From Atlantibacter hermannii (GTDB taxonomy: Bacteria; Pseudomonadota; Gammaproteobacteria; Enterobacterales; Enterobacteriaceae): a stretch of 64,000 nt of DNA. Of the stretch, positions 1-7,520 are shown piece after piece. The translations under genes and the position numbers were made by a program. The stretch's first letter is position 1, and each line of letters begins with the position of its first letter. The notes under the pieces are model-generated. The model had not been told where the DNA came from and did no database searches. It worked only from the letters and a program-made list of their open reading frames with translations. Location of the stretch: assembly GCF_009907385.1 (NCBI RefSeq), contig NZ_JAAATR010000112.1, positions 124,001 through 188,000 of the forward strand. The letters are read 5' to 3'.

Positions 1-456
1 GTCTGTTCGCGCGGCGTGAAGCTGCTGGCGGACGCGCCGCTGGTGGAAGTGGCCGACGGCGATTATGACGTGATTGTGCTGCCCGGCGGCCTGAAAGGCG
101 CGGAGTGCTTTCGCGACAGCCCGCTGCTGGTGGAAACAGTGCGCCAGTTCCATTTATCCGGACGGCTGGTGGCGGCGATGTGCGCTTCGCCGGGTACGGT
201 GCTGATCCCGCACGATCTGTTTCCGCTCGGCAATATGACCGGTTTTCCGGGTCTTAAGCAGACTATCCCGGAAGAGAAATGGATGGAGAAACGCGCCTAT
301 TACGATGACCGCGTCAAACTGCTGACCAGCCAGGGGCCGGGCACCTCGATAGATTTCGCGCTGAAGATCATCGACCTGCTGGTGGGCAAAGAAAAAGCCG
401 CCGAAGTGGCGGCTCAGTTAGTGCTGGCGTCGGGTATCTATAACTACCGCGACTGA
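1..456 (+). CDS. yajL: YajL, DJ-1/PfpI family chaperone/deglycase-like protein (5' end missing)
   Basis: This is the C-terminal 151 residues of a DJ-1 superfamily protein; the reading frame is open from base 1, so the start lies outside the window. The nucleophile elbow with its cysteine (AAMCASPGT, codon 61 of the fragment) corresponds to Cys106 of E. coli YajL, which implies about 45 residues are missing. The PGG loop and the LTSQGPGT segment near the end are also present. YajL is an oxidative-stress chaperone; a protein deglycase activity has been reported for the family and is debated. In E. coli its gene is the convergent neighbour of thiI. Here it converges instead on an accessory reductase operon, 12 bases away. 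Confidence 0.93.
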   Translation, partial: VCSRGVKLLADAPLVEVADGDYDVIVLPGGLKGAECFRDSPLLVETVRQFHLSGRLVAAMCASPGTVLIPHDLFPLGNMTGFPGLKQTIPEEKWMEKRAYYDDRVKLLTSQGPGTSIDFALKIIDLLVGKEKAAEVAAQLVLASGIYNYRD

Positions 457-468
457 ATGCCGTGCGCC

Positions 469-1269
469 CTAAAACCAGGGCGCACCGCTCATCACGTTGC
501 TGTAAAACAACATCCTGCCGGCAATCTCGCCGGTCAATACCAGGGCAATGGCCAGTACGCCAGCCCACGCGGCAAACTTACCGTGGCGCAGCATGGCGAA
601 CACCGCCACGCCGATGGCGAGGCTCGCCAGCAGTTGCCACCACAGCAGCAGGCTGGCCGCATCTGCCCCGGCGATGCGATAGCGCAAGACCAGCGCGCAG
701 GCCACCACCGCCACGCCAGTAATCACCCCAATCCGCAACCGACGCGCCACTTCGCTGCCCCACAGCCTGGCGAAGACCGCAATCGAAACAAACCCCAGCA
801 GCAACGCGCAGCCGATAAACGCCAGCTGCGTCGCCGGGCTATGCCACAGCGGGTGCAGCACCATCTGGTAATACACCTGCGAGCTCACCAGGATCGCGGC
901 AAACCCGGCCAGCACGGCAAGCATCCCCACCAGGGTAGCGACGCGGGCGTTGAAATTTATCCATACCATCAGCAGCCATAACGTCGTCAGCACGTTGAGC
1001 AGGAAAAACGCCACCACTTCGCGGCTCAGCCAGGAGTGCCCGAGGCCATACAGCGCGCGCGGCGCACCCATCGGCGCGCCGAGGTGCGCGATGGACGCCA
1101 GCGAGCCGATGACCGTCACCAGCCAGACAAACAGCGCGACCCGCTTTAGCACCTGCGGCGCGAATACCGGCACGGCGCGCTGCTGTCCAGCCACGACGGC
1201 CAGCAGCGCGCCAATGCCCCACTGGGTCAGCACCGTGAAAAATACCAGCGGCAGTTCGAAATGTTCCAT
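469..1269 (-). CDS. DmsC-like membrane anchor subunit of a molybdopterin oxidoreductase
   Basis: A 266-residue integral membrane protein with about eight hydrophobic helices and no soluble domain. It resembles the DmsC/YnfH anchor family, which holds the catalytic dimer on the membrane and passes electrons from menaquinol to the Fe-S subunit. It is the third gene of a leftward operon: the Fe-S subunit stops 9 bases before this ATG, and an AGGAGG-like site lies just upstream. Family membership is inferred from the hydrophobicity pattern, the length (DmsC is about 287 residues) and the operon position, because sequence in this family is poorly conserved. Confidence 0.85.
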   Translation of the reverse strand: MEHFELPLVFFTVLTQWGIGALLAVVAGQQRAVPVFAPQVLKRVALFVWLVTVIGSLASIAHLGAPMGAPRALYGLGHSWLSREVVAFFLLNVLTTLWLLMVWINFNARVATLVGMLAVLAGFAAILVSSQVYYQMVLHPLWHSPATQLAFIGCALLLGFVSIAVFARLWGSEVARRLRIGVITGVAVVACALVLRYRIAGADAASLLLWWQLLASLAIGVAVFAMLRHGKFAAWAGVLAIALVLTGEIAGRMLFYSNVMSGAPWF

Positions 1270-1278
1270 AACTCCTCC

Positions 1279-1827
1279 TTACTCGTCCGCCGGAATAATC
1301 ACCACGTTGGGGTGGCTGATGTTGTGGTCCGGCATGTAATAGCGCTTTTCCACCAGCGCCCAGTCGGTCTGATGCTCGGCGCGCAACTGCTCGATCTCGC
1401 CAAAGCGCAGCACGCCGCCCGGGCAGGATTCGACGCAGCGCGGCTTCATCCCCTGATCGATATACTCGGCGCACATGTTGCATTTGCTGGTTTTGCCCTC
1501 TGCCGGATCGAACACCGGCGCGTTGTACGGGCAGGCCATAATGCACATGCGGCAGCCGATGCAGCGGTCGTGATCCTGTACCACAATGCCGTCCGGGCGC
1601 TTGGTATAGGTGCCTGCCGGGCACACTTTCATGCACTGCGGATCGTCGCAGTGGTTGCAGGACATGCTGATAAATCCCTGCGTATTGGGATTATCGCTGT
1701 TGAACTCGCGCACCCGCCGCCACAGCACGCCGGGCGGGTTATCGTGTTCCGACTTACACGCCATGCTACAGGTCTTGCAGCCGTAGCAATTTTTAATGTC
1801 GATGAGAAATCCGTATTGTTTCGCCAT
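1279..1827 (-). CDS. DmsB-like Fe-S electron-transfer subunit with four [4Fe-4S] motifs
   Basis: A 182-residue ferredoxin-like subunit. Four cysteine clusters are visible: CYGCKTCSMAC (C14, C17, C20, C24), CNHCDDPQCMKVC, CIGCRMCIMAC and CNMC followed by CVESC. This is the classic four-cluster wiring of the DmsB/NrfC/PsrB family, which relays electrons from the anchor subunit to the molybdenum subunit. It is shorter than E. coli DmsB (about 205 residues). The gene follows the catalytic subunit by 2 bases, so the two are very probably translationally coupled. There is no Tat signal of its own; by analogy it is exported as a complex with the Tat-tagged catalytic subunit. Confidence 0.92.
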   Translation of the reverse strand: MAKQYGFLIDIKNCYGCKTCSMACKSEHDNPPGVLWRRVREFNSDNPNTQGFISMSCNHCDDPQCMKVCPAGTYTKRPDGIVVQDHDRCIGCRMCIMACPYNAPVFDPAEGKTSKCNMCAEYIDQGMKPRCVESCPGGVLRFGEIEQLRAEHQTDWALVEKRYYMPDHNISHPNVVIIPADE

Positions 1828-1829
1828 GA

Positions 1830-4163
1830 TTAAGCCTCCCTTTTCACATCGACCAGCGTGCTGTTGCAGCAGTGCCCGTTACTGAGCAAATCCACCTGAT
1901 CGTTGGTCACATGGCTGCTGCTGCCGCCCTGCTGTTCCCACCAGCCGTTTTCCAGCGATACCACGCCTTTTTTGATATGGGTGGTCACGTCGGCAATGGC
2001 GCGGTGCTCGCCGCGATGGTTAAACACCGTTACCCAGTCGCCGTGCTGAATGCCCCGGCGCTGCGCATCTTCCGGATGGATCATCACGTTCGGCTTGTCG
2101 CGCTGAACTTCCAGTATCCAGGGGTTCATGCCGTGGCTGGAGTGTACGCTGCGCGCCAGTTTGCGCTGTACCGCAAACAACGGATATTTCTGCGCCAGCT
2201 CCGGCGAGCCCTTCACCGATTCGCTGACCTGCATCCAGGTCACCACCGGGGAGAATTTCTTCTGCTGCCACTCCTCAATAAACAGGTTGGCTTTTTTGGT
2301 GGTAGTGCGGAACACGCCGTCTTTAAACGGGATCCAGTCCCCTTCTACCGGGCGCACCGGGCCTTTCGCCAGCATTTCGCGAGTGATGCCGGAGCCTTTG
2401 AGGCAGGCGTCGATGTAGTGCTCAATCGGCTGGTTAAACACCTCGCCGAATCCAAAGCGCTCCGCCAGACGGGCGAAAATCCAGTAATCCGGTTTGGCTT
2501 CTCCGGGCGGCTCGACGGCTTTTTCCATCAGTTGGACGTAGTGGCTGCGCACCCCGGCCATCAGGCTGACGTCTTCAAAAATCGTGGTCACCGGCAGTAC
2601 CAGGTCGGCATACAGCGCGGAAGAGGTCATCAGGTTATCGGCGACCACCACAAACGGCACTTTCCTGAACGCTTCGCGCACCATATTGGTGTTGGGCAAC
2701 TGCGTCATGGCCCCCATGGTCATGTTCCACCAGAATTTAATCGGGTTAGGCTTACCCTGAACAATCCATTCACCGATCTTCGATACCGGGATCGGCGGGA
2801 TTTTTTTAGCGTTCGGCGCAGGCGGAATAATCGGCGAGAACTTCGCCATCTGGCGCGCGCCGCCGGCATCGCATACCCCTGCCCCACGTTTGCCGATGTT
2901 GCCGGTGATCAGCGCCAGGTAGAACTGGCTGGCGGCAACGTAGGTGCCAAATTCGGTACGCTGAGCGCCGGACATGTTCTGGACAATCATCGACGGCGTG
3001 GTGCTGGCGTAGTCGCGAGTCAGCCGAATAATAGTGTGCCCGGGGATCTCGGTTTCCGCGCTCACCTTTTCCAGCGTCCAGGGCTTCGCCTGCTGGTAAA
3101 TTTCGCTCATCACCGTGGTGAACGGGCTGTCCGGCGGCAGCTCCTCATTGAACAGTGCCGGAACAATCCCTTCGGCGTCATGGCGCACCAGGGTTTTGCT
3201 GAGGGTATCGAACACCAGATAACTGTCGACATCCTCCGCAGACTGGCGCATCAGCTTCTGATTGTTATCCACCAGATATACCGCGCCGGTATGGGCCCGC
3301 AGGAATGGCGCGTCGTAGCGCTGCTCCTCGACGATGATTTTGATCATCCCCAAGGCCAGGGCGATATCGGTGCCGGGCACAATCGGGATCCACTCGTCCG
3401 CTTTGGCGGCGGTTTCGTTGAAGCGCGGGTCGATCACCACGATCCGCGCGCCGTTTTTCTGCGCCTGCGCGTAGTTTTTCCAGTAAGCGTGCATGGTGAC
3501 CGCCGGGTTGTTGCCCCAGCACAGGATAAAGCGGCTGTCTTTAATCGTATCCCGGGTGTCGGCGTAGCGCAGCCCCAGCATCGGCGTCATTGACGCGGTA
3601 ACCGCGGCGCAGCACAGCGAGCCAATCTGCTTCGTGGAGCCGCCGAGATAGTCGAAAAACGCCTTGCCCATATCGTTCTTGATGGAGTCCATATTCCCGG
3701 CATGGGTGGTGATCAGCAGCCCCTCGTTGCCCTGTTCGGCAATGACGGTGCGGATCTCTTTTTCGATGCGATCCAGGGCTTCATCCCAGCTAATCGGCTT
3801 AAATTTGCCTTCGCCTTTTTCACCGGTACGCAGCAGCGGCTGAGTCAGGCGTTGGGGGTGATACACCCATTTGGTACGGCTGATCCCGCGCAGACAGCAT
3901 TTCACGTTGAAGTCTTTGCTTGCCTCGATCTTCACCAGACGATCTTGCCAGACATACGCCGTCAGGTTGCAGTGCAAACACTCCATCGCGCAGGTTGAGC
4001 GATAGGTTTTGTAATCAGACAGTTTCAGGGGGACGCGGCGCAGCGGTTCCGCCTGCGCGGTGCCTGAGGTAAAAAAACAGGGGCTGAGCGAGGCAAGCCC
4101 AACCACACCCAGCCCTTTTAAAAGGGTTCTTCGTTTTAAACGATATTGACTCAATGCTTCCAT
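1830..4163 (-). CDS. DmsA-like catalytic subunit: Tat-exported molybdopterin (bis-MGD) oxidoreductase
   Basis: A 777-residue catalytic subunit of the DMSO reductase superfamily. Residues 10-16 (KRRTLLK) form a twin-arginine motif, followed by a hydrophobic stretch and a likely AQA cleavage site near residue 38. C58-x3-C62-x2-C65 and a cysteine at 89/90 bind an N-terminal [4Fe-4S] cluster. Large molybdopterin-binding regions follow, including FILCWGNNP and the C-terminal MNPWILEVQRDKPNVMIHPEDA segment. The substrate cannot be read from the sequence: dimethyl sulfoxide, another S- or N-oxide, and a sulfur oxyanion are all possible. A candidate Mo-ligand region (IGSLCCAAV) carries two cysteines where DmsA is known to use serine; which residue is the ligand is uncertain. 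No TorD-type maturation chaperone lies nearby. Confidence 0.88.
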   Translation of the reverse strand: MEALSQYRLKRRTLLKGLGVVGLASLSPCFFTSGTAQAEPLRRVPLKLSDYKTYRSTCAMECLHCNLTAYVWQDRLVKIEASKDFNVKCCLRGISRTKWVYHPQRLTQPLLRTGEKGEGKFKPISWDEALDRIEKEIRTVIAEQGNEGLLITTHAGNMDSIKNDMGKAFFDYLGGSTKQIGSLCCAAVTASMTPMLGLRYADTRDTIKDSRFILCWGNNPAVTMHAYWKNYAQAQKNGARIVVIDPRFNETAAKADEWIPIVPGTDIALALGMIKIIVEEQRYDAPFLRAHTGAVYLVDNNQKLMRQSAEDVDSYLVFDTLSKTLVRHDAEGIVPALFNEELPPDSPFTTVMSEIYQQAKPWTLEKVSAETEIPGHTIIRLTRDYASTTPSMIVQNMSGAQRTEFGTYVAASQFYLALITGNIGKRGAGVCDAGGARQMAKFSPIIPPAPNAKKIPPIPVSKIGEWIVQGKPNPIKFWWNMTMGAMTQLPNTNMVREAFRKVPFVVVADNLMTSSALYADLVLPVTTIFEDVSLMAGVRSHYVQLMEKAVEPPGEAKPDYWIFARLAERFGFGEVFNQPIEHYIDACLKGSGITREMLAKGPVRPVEGDWIPFKDGVFRTTTKKANLFIEEWQQKKFSPVVTWMQVSESVKGSPELAQKYPLFAVQRKLARSVHSSHGMNPWILEVQRDKPNVMIHPEDAQRRGIQHGDWVTVFNHRGEHRAIADVTTHIKKGVVSLENGWWEQQGGSSSHVTNDQVDLLSNGHCCNSTLVDVKREA

Positions 4164-4178
4164 GATGAATCCTCCAGT

Positions 4179-4197
4179 GGTTCACCATTAGTGAACC
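4179..4197. promoter_or_regulatory. Palindrome 1 upstream of the DmsA-like gene (candidate operator)
   Basis: GGTTCAC and GTGAACC form perfect 7-base arms around a 5-base spacer. The site ends about 15 bases from the reductase ATG and sits next to its GGAGG ribosome-binding site, a position suited to repression. The divergent IclR-type regulator is the obvious candidate ligand, but that is inference. Confidence 0.6.
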
Positions 4198-4200
4198 ACG

Positions 4201-4217
4201 GTACACCAATGGTGTAC
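4201..4217. promoter_or_regulatory. Palindrome 2 upstream of the DmsA-like gene (candidate operator)
   Basis: GTACACC and GGTGTAC form perfect 7-base arms around AAT. It begins 3 bases after palindrome 1 and shares its core (ACC...GGT), which suggests a pair of related operator sites. Confidence 0.6.
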
Positions 4218-4231
4218 TTGAGGATTATCAA
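4218..4231. promoter_or_regulatory. FNR-like site upstream of the reductase operon
   Basis: TTGAGGATTATCAA differs by one base from the FNR consensus TTGAT-N4-ATCAA. Its centre is about 61 bases upstream of the reductase ATG. Anaerobic activation by FNR would fit a terminal reductase. The match is by eye only. Confidence 0.55.
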
Positions 4232-4333
4232 CGAATACTCATTTTAGGGTATCTGCATATTCTGTTTCATCGTCATCGCCTGAACGCAAATGAAAGATGG
4301 TAAACTGCGGTGCGAAAATTAAGAGGCCGTTAT

Positions 4334-5026
4334 ATGACAGATAATGTACAGGGTGTGAATTCCGTTGATATCGCCGTCGCCATTCTTAATTACATCGCCA
4401 GTCAACGTGGATGCGCTCGCGCCAGCGCCATCGCCAGCGGCTGCGATTTGTCGAAGAGTCGCTTACATAAATACCTGGTTTCGCTGTCGCGTACCGGCAT
4501 GCTGCGCCAGGATGAAAATGGTCAATACTGCCTGGGCGAAACATTAATCAAACTGGCCGATGCGGTGCCCGGTCATCAGGATGTCATCAGCGTGGTGAAC
4601 CCGGTGCTGTGCGATTTCCGCGATCGCATGAATTACTCCACCGGCGTCGCTATTCCAACATCAGAAGGCCTGGTGCTGCGTCACTATCACCGCAGTTTTA
4701 AAAACGTGGATATCGATTTTCTCGACAATACCCCGGTGCCGCTGGATGCCAGCGCCGCAGGGCTGATTTTTAAGAGCTACGGCGTTTACCCCTCCCCCAG
4801 CGCTGAAGAGCGCGTGCAGATTGAACGGGTGCGCCAGCAAGGCTACGCGGTGCGCTACAAGCCCACCCACGGCATTCCCGGCGCGCAGTCTATCGCCTGC
4901 CCTATCCGCGATAGCCGCGGGACGCTGGTCGCCATCGGCGTCACCATGGGCTTTTTTGATAATGACGACGAGATTTTCCGGGTTGCCCGGGAATTAAAAA
5001 GCGCATTAAGCCAGATTCATTTATAG
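4334..5026 (+). CDS. IclR-family transcriptional regulator
   Basis: A 230-residue regulator with an N-terminal winged helix (VDIAVAILNYIASQRGCARASAIASGCDLSKSRLHKYLVSL, roughly residues 11-50) and a C-terminal effector-binding GAF-like domain ending in a typical IclR segment (SIACPIRDSRGTLVAIGVTM). The ATG at 4334 is preferred over an in-frame start at 4310 because it begins just ahead of the helix-turn-helix and follows an AAGAGG-like site. It is divergent from the DmsABC-like operon with a 170-base shared upstream region holding two palindromes. This suggests it controls that operon, and its effector may be the reductase substrate or a breakdown product. Confidence 0.9.
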   Translation: MTDNVQGVNSVDIAVAILNYIASQRGCARASAIASGCDLSKSRLHKYLVSLSRTGMLRQDENGQYCLGETLIKLADAVPGHQDVISVVNPVLCDFRDRMNYSTGVAIPTSEGLVLRHYHRSFKNVDIDFLDNTPVPLDASAAGLIFKSYGVYPSPSAEERVQIERVRQQGYAVRYKPTHGIPGAQSIACPIRDSRGTLVAIGVTMGFFDNDDEIFRVARELKSALSQIHL

Positions 5027-5140
5027 CGGACATATTTGAAGAAACCGCGTTGTGTTATAACCTCCATCAATAATTAATGAAAATAGATGCCGTAATACAG
5101 CGGCGCATTCCCCTGACTTTCGGCGCGACAAGGAGTAACC

Positions 5141-6802
5141 GTGTCATTAAGTGTATTACTGGAACAGGCGCGTCCGGCAATTGAGCCGTGCACCCGCGCC
5201 CTGCCTGCGCCGTTTCCCGCTTATGTCCTGTTTTTCAGCGCCTCCACGGGGAAGGAGCGCGCAGACATTCATATCGCGCGCGGCGCTACGTTTGCTGAAG
5301 CCTGGCTGGATGGCGCGGCGGCTTTACAGCGTCTGCGCCATAAAAGCAATAAACAGTACATCTGGCTACGTATTGACGCCGTAAATAAAACCGAAGCGCT
5401 GCGCTGGGATGTATTAAAAGAAAAGCTCAGCAAAACCAAGCGCAACTATTTCCGCTTCGGCCTGAGTTTTGACAGTGAGTTTACCCACGCCATCCTCGAA
5501 CAGGAAATCAACGCCAACGCGCTGCTGTATCAGGGAACCGAAGGCGTCGCTACGCCCAACGCCACTAATCTGGCGCACTATTCCCGCTACCGCTACGGCG
5601 TAAAACTCGACTGGCCGCAAAGCGATGAGCACGTGCTGTGGCGCTTTACCACCCAGGGCGTATTTTGCGAAGGGGATAAATGCTATTCGCTGACGCCCCA
5701 GGGCCGCCATTCCGGCTATCGCCAGTTACTGCGCTGGCAGCAGTCGCTGGCGCCGATGATCCACAGCGCCACCGATTATCTGGCGCGCCAGGTGAAAACG
5801 TCGGGCCGCTACCATTACGGCTGGTTTCCCTGTTTTGACCGCGCGATCCCGACTTACAACACCCTGCGCCACGCCAGCTCGACCTACGCGCTGCTGGAAG
5901 GCTGGGAAATGACCCGCGACGCCGCGCATTTCAACGCCATTCAGCGAGCGCTACAGGATCTCTCTGGCGAGCTGATAAAAACGTATCCCTTGCCGGGCGG
6001 CGGCGAGGCCGATTTCCTGGTGGATACCGGCGATGAGATCAAACTCGGCGGCAACGCGGTAACGATCCTGGCGATGGCAAAATACACCGAGCTCACCGGA
6101 GACCGGCGTTATGTGGAGCAAATGATCCGGCTGGCGAACGGCATCGCTTTTATGCAGCGCCCGGAAACTGGCGGGTTTGTACATGTTTTGCACGCGGCGG
6201 ATCTCTCCCTCAAAGCCGAACAGCGGATTATCTATTACGATGGCGAAGCCGCGTTCGCCCTGATGCGGCTATACGAACTGACTCAGGATCCGCAGTGGCT
6301 CAGCATCGTCGAAAAGGCGGTGGATCATTTTATTGAACAGATGCACTGGCAGGCGCATGACCACTGGCTGAGCTACTGCATTAATGAACTGACGCGCTAC
6401 CGCCCGCAGGAACGCTATTACCAGTTCGGGCTGGATAACGTGCGCGACCACCTTGATTTTGTGCTTAACCGGGTAACGACGTATCCGACGCTGCTGGAGC
6501 TGATGATGGCGGCATCGCATATGATTGCCCGGCTCGCTGAATCCGGGCATCGCCACCTGTTGGAGGGATTCGATCTCGACAAATTCAATCTGGCGCTGGA
6601 AACCCGTGCCAGGTACCTGGCGAACGGCTTTTTCTGGCCGGAACTGGCGATGTTCTTTAAGAACCCGGCGCGCATCGTCGGCAGCTTTTTCATTCGCCAT
6701 CACAGCTACCGGGTGCGGATCGATGACGTGGAGCATTACCTTTCCGGCTATGTCGCGTACTACAAATACCGGCATAACCTTATGACGCCACGTCACGGTT
6801 AA
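5141..6802 (+). CDS. Glycosidase-like (six-hairpin type) protein of unknown function, first gene of the Lap-type cluster
   Basis: A 553-residue protein starting with GTG behind AGGAG. The first ~170 residues form a mixed domain I do not recognise. Residues ~190-545 are mostly helical and carry recurring hairpin units such as [39 protein letters not shown] and [20 protein letters not shown], a pattern typical of (alpha/alpha)6 toroid glycosidases, epimerases and lyases. No signal peptide is evident, so it may be cytoplasmic. It ends 4 bases before lapG, so it is co-transcribed with the adhesin-release system. A role in making or trimming a glycan that goes with the adhesin is speculation; no catalytic residues can be assigned. 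Confidence 0.6.
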   Translation: MSLSVLLEQARPAIEPCTRALPAPFPAYVLFFSASTGKERADIHIARGATFAEAWLDGAAALQRLRHKSNKQYIWLRIDAVNKTEALRWDVLKEKLSKTKRNYFRFGLSFDSEFTHAILEQEINANALLYQGTEGVATPNATNLAHYSRYRYGVKLDWPQSDEHVLWRFTTQGVFCEGDKCYSLTPQGRHSGYRQLLRWQQSLAPMIHSATDYLARQVKTSGRYHYGWFPCFDRAIPTYNTLRHASSTYALLEGWEMTRDAAHFNAIQRALQDLSGELIKTYPLPGGGEADFLVDTGDEIKLGGNAVTILAMAKYTELTGDRRYVEQMIRLANGIAFMQRPETGGFVHVLHAADLSLKAEQRIIYYDGEAAFALMRLYELTQDPQWLSIVEKAVDHFIEQMHWQAHDHWLSYCINELTRYRPQERYYQFGLDNVRDHLDFVLNRVTTYPTLLELMMAASHMIARLAESGHRHLLEGFDLDKFNLALETRARYLANGFFWPELAMFFKNPARIVGSFFIRHHSYRVRIDDVEHYLSGYVAYYKYRHNLMTPRHG

Positions 6803-6806
6803 TCAC

Positions 6807-7511
6807 GTGATGACCGCTATTTTCTCAGCGCTTCCCGGAGCCCGCTGGCGGCGACACGGCCTGCCCTGCTGGCTGGCCCTGTTGCTGATGCTGTCGCCGG
6901 GGCTGGAAGCCGACTGGGATTTCATCGCGATTGATAACAGCACCCAACGGCTGTACGGCGTCGCCACGCCGCAGGCCCAGCGGCGCATTGACGACTGGGC
7001 GGCCCTGCTGAAAAACCCGCCGCCAGGCGACGTGCGGGAAAAGCTCCGTCAGGTGAATCAGTTTTTTAATAAGCGTCTGGAATTTAAGGACGATATTGTG
7101 GTGTGGCGTCAGCAGGATTACTGGGCGACACCCATCGAATTTTTGCGTAAAGGAGCCGGCGATTGCGAAGATTACGCCATCGCCAAATATATCACTCTGC
7201 GCGAAATGGGGGTCCCGGCGAGCCAGTTGCGGATCACCTACGTTAAAGCGTTGCAATTAAATCAGGCGCATATGGTACTGACCTGGTATCCGACCCCGAA
7301 TGCCATTCCGTTGGTGCTTGATAATTTAAAAGACGCCATCTTACCCGCGACCCAACGCCCCGATCTGCTGCCGGTTTATTCCTTCAACGGTGAAGGAATG
7401 TGGCTGCCGCAGGCTGGCAGCAATAAACGCGTGGGTGACAGCAAGCGTCTTTCCCGTTGGCAAGATCTTCTGACCCGAATGCGTGCAGAAGGATTTGTGA
7501 TTAATGAATAG
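6807..7511 (+). CDS. lapG: LapG-type periplasmic cysteine protease (transglutaminase-like, DUF920)
   Basis: A 234-residue protein with an N-terminal hydrophobic export signal (about residues 18-36) and a bacterial transglutaminase-like cysteine protease fold. The catalytic triad is visible: Cys120 in KGAGDCEDYA, His155 in NQAHMVL and Asp172 in LVLDNL. In Pseudomonas LapG cleaves the retention module of the adhesin LapA at a TAAG or PAAG motif and so releases cells from a biofilm; it needs calcium. The adhesin encoded downstream has a TAAG in the right place. The gene lies between the glycosidase-like gene and lapD, its known inhibitor. The start may be GTG 6807 or ATG 6810. Confidence 0.93.
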   Translation: MMTAIFSALPGARWRRHGLPCWLALLLMLSPGLEADWDFIAIDNSTQRLYGVATPQAQRRIDDWAALLKNPPPGDVREKLRQVNQFFNKRLEFKDDIVVWRQQDYWATPIEFLRKGAGDCEDYAIAKYITLREMGVPASQLRITYVKALQLNQAHMVLTWYPTPNAIPLVLDNLKDAILPATQRPDLLPVYSFNGEGMWLPQAGSNKRVGDSKRLSRWQDLLTRMRAEGFVINE

Positions 7512-7520
7512 GAAGTAGCC

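Noticed and set aside
839-1636. 265-residue frame overlapping the DmsB- and DmsC-like genes
   Set aside because: It is out of frame with two genes that carry clear family motifs, and its Arg/Gly-rich composition is that of a GC-rich shadow frame.
1872-3593. 573-residue plus-strand frame opposite the DmsA-like gene
   Set aside because: Antisense shadow of a well-supported gene; His/Arg/Val-rich composition and no motif.
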